Assembly (NCBI RefSeq): GCF_022605165.1
Contig: NC_063070.1
Coordinates: forward strand, 558,001 to 622,000
DNA: 64,000 bases
Reading direction: 5' to 3'
Source: Purpureocillium takamizusanense
Taxonomy: Eukaryota; Ascomycota; Sordariomycetes; Hypocreales; Ophiocordycipitaceae
Shown: one piece after another, positions 57,799 to 64,000 of the stretch
Layout of the letters: each line of letters opens with the position of its first letter
How positions within the stretch are numbered: the stretch's first letter is position 1
Translations under genes and position numbers: made by a program
The notes under the pieces: generated by a model
The model's input: only the letters and a program-made list of their open reading frames with translations
Told to the model about the DNA's origin: nothing
Databases searched by the model: none

Positions 57799-59679
57799 AT
57801 GGCCACCACTTTGCGTCGCCGCATCCCGCATGAGACCAAGGTCATCGACGACGATGGCGCCGAGTTGCGCGAGGACAGTCCGGCTGTCCAGCCGGCACCT
57901 CACGTGCATGTCGTCGAGCGGCCCCCCAAGACCCGGAAGCGCCGCAACACCTTCATCTTTTTGCTCGGCAGTCTCTTTGGCCTCGTGGCCGCCGGCTTCT
58001 TCGCCAAAACAAACGACCTAATCGACTTTCCCGAGTTCGGCGACCTGTCCATGGACGGCTTGTTCGACGTCCTCCCCGCTGGCTTGGTCCGGGATGTGCG
58101 CGACCTCGTCCAGGGCGAGCGCGAGGTCACCGACTCGTACGATTCCTTCTCCGTCGGGCTCAAGGCTCGTGCAGAAGGCCTAGATGCGCATCATCCCATG
58201 ATCATGGTCCCCGGCGTCATCTCCACGGGACTCGAGTCTTGGGGCACCGCCAACATCTCGAGGCAATACTTTCGCAAGCGTCTGTGGGGTAGCTGGACCA
58301 TGATGAGGGCATTGGTGCTCGATAAGGAGGTGTGGAAGAAGCACATCATGCTCGACAAGCGCACAGGCCTCGATCCGCCCTTGGTCAAGCTGCGCGCCGC
58401 CCAGGGCTTTGATGCCACCGACTTCTTCATTACGGGCTACTGGATCTGGAACAAGATCTTTGAGAACCTGGCCACCATCGGCTACGATCCTACAAACTCC
58501 TTCACCGCTGCCTACGACTGGCGTCTGTCGTACCCCAACCTCGAAGTCCGCGACCAGTACTTTACCCGTCTCAAGTCCTACATTGAGACTGCCGTGGCTT
58601 TCGAGGGCCGCAAGGTTGTCCTTGCGTCCCACAGCATGGGCAGCCAGGTCATCTTCTACTTCTTCAACTGGGTGCAGTCCGAAAAGGGCGGCCGCGGTGG
58701 CAGCGACTGGGTCGAGCGCCACGTAGACTCGTGGATCAATATCAGCGGCTGCTTGCTCGGTGCCGTCAAGGGCCTGACGGCAGTCCTGTCGGGCGAGATG
58801 CGAGATACGGCGCAGCTGAACGCGTTTGCCATCTATGGGCTCGAGAAATTTTTGAGCAAGGAGGAGCGAGCCGAGATATTCCGCGCAATGCCCGGGATCT
58901 CGTCGATGCTCCCCATCGGCGGCAATGCCGTTTGGGGCGACAAGGGCGGGGCTCCGGACGACCAAGAAGGGCAGTCCTTCTCGTACGGGTCCCTGCTGAA
59001 CTTCAAAGTCGCTGCCAACTGGACGACGCCTGAGAGAAATTTGACCGTTGACGACTCCTTGGCGTACCTCTTCAATACAACGGAAGACTGGTACCAGGAC
59101 CATGTCAAGGGGAGTTACTCGCACGGTGTAGCGCACACGGCTGCTGAAGTCAAGGCAAACCGTGATGACCCGCGCAAGTGGATCAACCCGCTGGAAACCA
59201 GCCTCCCCAACGCGCCGAGCCTCAAGATATACTGTTTCTACGGCGTTGGGAAACCGACGGAGCGGGCGTATTACTACCGCGCGCCCGACCAACCGCTTAC
59301 GACGAATTTGAACATTACCATTGATACCGGGCTCATTGAGGGCGAAGTCGACCACGGTGTGGTGATGGGCGAAGGGGACGGCACGGTGAACCTCCTGAGT
59401 ACCGGGTACATGTGCAATCGTGGCTGGAAGATGAAGCGGTACAACCCTGGCGGGTCCCGGATCACGGTCGTGGAGATGCCCCATGAACCGGAGCGTTTCA
59501 ACCCAAGAGGAGGGCCCAACACGGCCGACCATGTCGACATTCTCGGGAGACAGAATCTCAACGAGCTCGTCCTGAGGGTAGCTGCGGGCAAAGGGGACAC
59601 GATCACTGACTACGTCGTGAGCAACATTCGTGAGTACGCCGACAAAGTGAATATTTATGAAGAGGGGGAAAGGCCATGA
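57799..59679 (+). CDS. LRO1: LRO1, phospholipid:diacylglycerol acyltransferase
   Basis: PDAT transfers a fatty acid from the sn-2 position of a phospholipid to diacylglycerol, making triacylglycerol at the ER. It is an intronless gene of 626 residues. A short basic cytosolic tail (KTRKRRN) precedes one signal-anchor helix (about 51-69), placing the catalytic domain in the lumen. LCAT-like features: PMIMVPGVISTGLESWG (lid/oxyanion region), LDKRTGLDPP, FTAAYDWRLSYPNLE, and nucleophile Ser279 in LASHSMGSQ, with Asp527 in GEGDGTVNLL and His578 in ADHVDIL completing the triad. NTT and NLT glycosylation sequons lie in the lumenal part. ATG 57799 (MATTLRRRIP) is chosen by similarity to fungal Lro1. 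Assignment is very secure. Confidence 0.96.
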   Translation: MATTLRRRIPHETKVIDDDGAELREDSPAVQPAPHVHVVERPPKTRKRRNTFIFLLGSLFGLVAAGFFAKTNDLIDFPEFGDLSMDGLFDVLPAGLVRDVRDLVQGEREVTDSYDSFSVGLKARAEGLDAHHPMIMVPGVISTGLESWGTANISRQYFRKRLWGSWTMMRALVLDKEVWKKHIMLDKRTGLDPPLVKLRAAQGFDATDFFITGYWIWNKIFENLATIGYDPTNSFTAAYDWRLSYPNLEVRDQYFTRLKSYIETAVAFEGRKVVLASHSMGSQVIFYFFNWVQSEKGGRGGSDWVERHVDSWINISGCLLGAVKGLTAVLSGEMRDTAQLNAFAIYGLEKFLSKEERAEIFRAMPGISSMLPIGGNAVWGDKGGAPDDQEGQSFSYGSLLNFKVAANWTTPERNLTVDDSLAYLFNTTEDWYQDHVKGSYSHGVAHTAAEVKANRDDPRKWINPLETSLPNAPSLKIYCFYGVGKPTERAYYYRAPDQPLTTNLNITIDTGLIEGEVDHGVVMGEGDGTVNLLSTGYMCNRGWKMKRYNPGGSRITVVEMPHEPERFNPRGGPNTADHVDILGRQNLNELVLRVAAGKGDTITDYVVSNIREYADKVNIYEEGERP

Positions 59680-60444
59680 CTTCGCTCACCCGAGGCCCCT
59701 GGTGGCAGTGTCGACGGTGGGGAGATCTGATCTTTTTGGGCGTTTGGCGTTTGAGCGGTGGCGGCGGCTGTCTTGTGTGTTTCATAGCCGATACAATACC
59801 CAAGGTGTGTTGGCCGGACAGACCACCGATAGAAGCATCCAAGCCTTGGAGTTGGAGGGGGCCAGAGAGGCCGGGCTGGTGAGTGATGTCTGTACGAAGA
59901 ATTGGATGGGTACGGTCTGGCCTCCCGTGGGACGACGTGCTGAAGAGCCGCGAGTGGAAAGGCGTCGAGAAACGAGACTACGGTTAACAATGCATGTACA
60001 GTATACGTATGATATGATAATAAGAGGGGATGAGGCCACGCCGCGAGGGCCGCGATGGACACACCTCGTATGCCGCCTACTTCGTACGGCGTGTTGGCGA
60101 CTCGATTATTATGGCTTCCATCAGCGGCGGCCTAAACGGCCTGATGCTCCAGGCGGGCGGGCGGGCTGGCAGGCAGTGGGCCAGTGGCCAGCATCGCTCG
60201 ACCTAGAATAGTTCCATTACCCCACCAGCACCGCTCCCGTCTCGTAGCAGCAGCAACAGCAGACATCGTCAAATAGCCACCATCCCATCTCCTCGTCGCG
60301 CAATCTAAACGTCACCGTTTCGCGTCGTCAGCCGCCAGACCGCTCTCTCGGTCGGCCCCCGCAACATCCGTCCGCCCTTGATCGCTTCATCTCCTGTGAT
60401 CCCGATGCAGTCGTCGCCAGTGCTGGACGACGACCCGGGCAGCC
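59680..60444. other. Intergenic region between LRO1 and LDB17
   Basis: It contains the LRO1 terminator region and LDB17 promoter, with pyrimidine-rich sequence just upstream of 60445. An in-frame TGA directly ends LRO1. No further gene seen. Confidence 0.55.
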
Positions 60445-62073
60445 ATGGCCGACTTCGATGAGGCGTCGACCTCCCCGGTCGGCGAGGAGCGGCTCTGGAG
60501 CGGTGCGCAGTGCAGACCCTAGAGGCTGCGAGTTCCGGAAGCTGATGATGTGACAGAGCTCAACGAATGCGTGTCGACCGAGTGCGACAGCACGTACGAG
60601 ACCATCGACAATGCCCTCCGGACATGGCTGGACGTCACATCCAGGTTTCGCGATCGTGACAGCGACTCGCAAGATGACGTGCTCGTCTGCGCCCACTCCC
60701 TGTTGGAGAGCCCGCTCTTCAAGCAAAACAACGACTACGTCCGCACACAGATCATCCACAGTCTTCTGCAGGAGGACGAGCCCGCGCCCCTGCACGCCAT
60801 TGCTTCCCTACTGTTCCTCGACGGGCGACTTGACGAATCTACCTTTCCCCGAATGATCTCCGAAGACTGCTTCCCGCGACTTTTGGAGCTCATAATATCC
60901 GGGCAGGATGACAAGGACCCTCGTCTCCACCGCCTCTTGTTGCAGCTCATGTACGAAATGTCTCGCGTCGAGCGCCTCAAGCTGGACGACCTGATGCTCG
61001 TTGACGACGCCTTTATTCACTATCTATTTCGCATAATCGAGGGCGTGTCCGACGATGTCCAAGATCCATATCATTATCCAACCATTCGAGTCCTGGTACG
61101 TGGTATGCCGTACCCCCCTCCTGACCCCACCATTCTGACCCAAGACACGCGCCAGCTTGTCCTTAACGAGCAATATATGCTGGCGTCCACGGACGCCGTC
61201 ACCGACCCGACGGGTGCGCAGGTGCCCCTCACGAACCGTATCGTCAAGTGCTTAAGCCTACACGGCCCGCAGTTTCGCACATTTGGAGAGAATATTATTC
61301 TCCTCCTAAACCGCGAGACGGAGACTTCGTTGCAGCTGCTAATTTTGAAACTCCTCTACCTCCTTTTCACGACCAAGGCCACTTATGAATACTTCTACAC
61401 GAACGACCTGCGCGTCCTTCTAGACGTGATCATTCGGAACCTCATGGATTTGCCGGACGAGAAGATCTCTCTCAGACACACGTATCTTCGCGTCATGTAT
61501 CCCCTCCTCGCGCACACACAACTCAACCAACCACCACACTACAAGAGCGAGGAGATTGTGCGTGTGCTGAAGATTCTGCGGGGGTCGCAGAACGCGCATT
61601 TTGCGCCTACCGACGAAACGACGCTGCGTCTAGTCGACAGAGTCACAAAGGTAAAGTGGCTCGAGGAGTCGATGGAGGAACGGGCGACACCACCACAGAG
61701 CGAGGAGACTCCCAAGTATCTCGGCATTAGCTTGTCACCATCGCAGTACGCCAGTAGCGTCAGCGTTGGCGATGTCGCCGGTGTGAGGGAGCGGCCAGGC
61801 GTACAGACACCGAGTCGGCACGCCCTGGGAACGGGTCCTGGCGCTGCGACGGAAGCGCGCTCCCATGAGGATATCATCAAGGCGGTCAAAACAAAGAAGC
61901 CTCTTCCCGCAGTGCCGAAACATAAACACGGAACGCCCTTTGTGCAAATACCGCAAATCCAAGTCAACGGCAGCGGCAAGAAGATACCGCCGAAAGCGCC
62001 GCCGCCGCGCCGTGCCGGCAGGCTAAAATCGACGTCAGAACCGCCACCGGCCGAGCCTACTATACCAGAATGA
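60445..62073 (+). CDS. LDB17: LDB17/SPIN90-like endocytic actin regulator
   Basis: Ldb17, the fungal counterpart of the SPIN90 leucine-rich domain (DUF2013), activates Arp2/3 to seed linear actin filaments at endocytic patches. Exons 60445-60502 and 60557-62073 (54-nt intron, GTGCGC...ACAG) give 524 residues. The splice joins RLWS to ELNECVSTECDSTYETIDNALRTWLDVTSRF, the usual N-terminal block. The helical repeat body follows (HAIASLLFLDGRLDESTFPRMI, LHRLLLQLMYEMSRVERL, FIHYLFRIIE, NRIVKCLSLHGPQFRTFGENIILLLNRE, LLYLLFTTKATYEYFYTNDLRVLLDVIIRNL, RHTYLRVMYPLL). The C-terminus is proline-rich and basic (KPLPAVPKH, KKIPPKAPPPRRAGR), suited to SH3 binding. Assignment is secure. Confidence 0.93.
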
Positions 62074-64000
62074 CACGGTTACGACACGAATTGTAGTTCG
62101 TTTTGCGGCTTACTATGGCTGGTTCGATGAGGAGACTTTGGGCTTCCTTGAGCATTGAGTAGACAGTCTGACGGGTCTTTCGTGTCATTTACACTGGTGC
62201 ATAAGGTAGCTTGCCGAATGAAGGCATGGGAAGAGCGGTAACATGTACAGAGCGGCTGTTGCAGGGCATTTGCAAGTTTGGCGCTATGGAGTTTGGGGCA
62301 TGAGGTGGAAGTCATATACTGCAACGACAGTCTCATCGGTATTCTTGCAATGCAATTGGAAAGCCATAACCTTGACATGAAGATTTGGATCACGATATTG
62401 AATTGGATAGGCTCTGCTCGATGCTCGCCGATAAGTCGATATAGTTGCCCCGGAGGTAGGGTTGGACCCAGATCCGGCGCTGGATGTTGGTGGAGTGGTC
62501 TGACGGCCGGCAGTTGCCGGGTCAAAGACAAATTTACAAAGTTGGGCGGCCGGGGCCTTGGCGGCCGGCCGGGTCGTTTCTCGATGACCAGCGAAGGAGA
62601 TGAATGACGTGTGTGCCGTGTCGTGGCGAGCTGAATTAATTTGCCGCGGGCGCTGGGTGTGTCATGCGCGCGTGAACGTCGCCAGTTTCGCGCACATGGA
62701 TGGGGGTAGCTCGCTCTGTGAAGCGGGAGACAGCCGAGCCACGGGCTGCCAATGCCGTTGCGAACACCTAGCCCGCATCCTGTACTTATTGTTTGTTTTT
62801 TGCTGAGACGAATGGACGAACGAAGCCGCACTTACAAGCTGTGTGCGCGTTCAAATGAGCCGACGCTGTTGAGTGGGGTCGGCACCACGGCACCGGACGT
62901 GATGACGAGACGAGGCGAGACGGGAGACGACGTTTCTGGGCGGCGCGTTGCCATCTACCTGCACGATGACGATGGATGGACGACTGGCAGTTGCCGACAC
63001 CGAGCGGGCGAGCGAGCAACCTCCCGAGGGCCGGCCGGCTGGCTATTCATCCCGTGCCTGCCCCTGCTGCGAACCACCTGGGCCTGCGCGCGCACAGGGC
63101 AGGGTGGCATGGCATGGTGGTTGATGAGAGGGCCTAGGTGCGTGCCGCTTGTGCATTGCTGTCCCGTGGCGCCGGCTCTCGATCATCCCGGCGGCCGGGG
63201 CATCTAGCCGGTCCAGTGTCGGGTCCCAATTGGCATTGCTCTTTTTCTCTGGGGCCAACCTGGCATCCTGGATGGGGAGAAAGGGAGGGGAGGAGGAGGA
63301 GGAGGAAGGTGGGGGGGGGGGCTTGGGACGCGGGGTGGCTGAGCCCCAAGAGATTGGCGCTTGGCGCTTGACGTCATGGGTCCAACGGCGATTCGGCGCG
63401 GTCGGCGACGGCGCATCGCTCGCCTTGCTTGGCACGACGAGGGCGGCGCTCTTGAAAGCAGTAATAAGTTGGCATTGCATTTGCGGTGGACTCAACAACC
63501 ATACAGGTGATGTACAAGATGCCCATGCGTGCGATTCACCTCACGGGAGAGGAAGGGAAGGGAGAAGGAGAAGAAGACTCTTGGGCTTGCGGAAGTTTGC
63601 GGGCAGGTAACCAGCCGGTGCGGCTTCCCGTCACGCATTTTGCCCGCCGCAGGCAAACATGGCACTAAGTAAGCCGGCGACGAGCTTGTTGGCGAGTTGA
63701 TGAAATGGTGCCTTGCGCGGCGACGTATGATATCAGCCCGTTGCAATGAGCGGCCGGCCACCAACAACTTCAAGCTCCTCCCCACAGACAAGCCTTGCAG
63801 GCCGTCCAACGAGCTGTCCGCGGGTTTTACCTACGGAGCAACGTATAACCTACCTACGTATTTGTCTGAACGAGCCCCAGTGGGTGGTAGAAGCATTTTG
63901 GCACACAACTCTTGCCATGGTAAAACGCGAGAGTCGAATCACCCTCGGCGCCCATTGGAGCCGAGATAGCGTGACTAGGAGGAGGAAGCGACGTGCATCG
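62074..64000. other. Downstream flank of LDB17, no recognisable gene
   Basis: ORFs such as 62079-62831 (minus) have no domain pattern. The interval holds a G run near 63310-63320 and GC-rich low-complexity sequence. A gene starting beyond the right edge could have its promoter here. Confidence 0.5.

Noticed and set aside
58180..59532. 450-codon ORF antisense to LRO1
   Set aside because: Shadow frame of a strongly conserved enzyme gene; no independent coding features.
62079..62831. 250-codon minus-strand ORF downstream of LDB17
   Set aside because: No conserved blocks, and it overlaps the probable LDB17 3' UTR.
63918..63970. Possible tRNA T-arm near the right edge
   Set aside because: Flanking bases do not pair as a five-base T stem with a seven-base loop.

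Overview
The window is nuclear DNA of a filamentous ascomycete, most probably a GC-rich hypocrealean Sordariomycete. Nearly all genes are split by short introns (about 48-110 nt) with GTRNGT-type donors, CTNAC-type branch sites and CAG/TAG acceptors. The gene set is fungal: a Pmk1/Fmk1-type MAP kinase, a Zn(II)2Cys6 regulator, pyruvate decarboxylase and SMC6. An AT-rich tract is almost devoid of CpA and TpG, the mark of repeat-induced point mutation (RIP). The species itself is not determined.

Layout from left to right: SMC6 (-, its 3' end lies outside the window); an SGT1/Ecdysoneless homologue (+); a degenerate aminoglycoside-phosphotransferase-like gene (-); 4.1 kb without a recognisable gene; TAN1 (-); an island at 13276-16619 bounded by 38-bp inverted repeats, holding the RIP-degraded tract and a secreted GH64/thaumatin-like gene (+); pyruvate decarboxylase (-); ERV1 (-) and HEM4 (+) sharing a divergent promoter; OXR1 (-); the MAP kinase (-); 3.8 kb without a gene; SEC24 (-); a small conserved membrane protein (+); a Zn2Cys6 transcription factor (-); 8.1 kb without a recognisable gene; exportin-5/MSN5 (-); DPH7 (-); a DUF1917 protein (+); NAA30 (-); LRO1 (+); LDB17 (+).

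Most genes are unlinked housekeeping functions: genome maintenance (SMC6), tRNA and translation-factor modification (TAN1, DPH7), haem synthesis and mitochondrial disulfide relay (HEM4, ERV1), secretion and nuclear export (SEC24, MSN5), N-terminal acetylation, storage-lipid synthesis and endocytic actin. I see no biosynthetic cluster. The most unusual stretch is the island at 13.3-16.6 kb: a heavily RIPed tract and an intact, GC-rich, TATA-driven secreted gene lie between matching inverted repeats, one only 167 bp upstream of the TAN1 start codon. The long gene-free intervals are GC-rich and carry many short tandem repeats, G/C homopolymers and GTAC-centred palindromes.

All exon structures were read by eye from frame continuity, splice motifs and remembered family conservation. 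They are predictions, although phases close exactly in every multi-exon gene reported.
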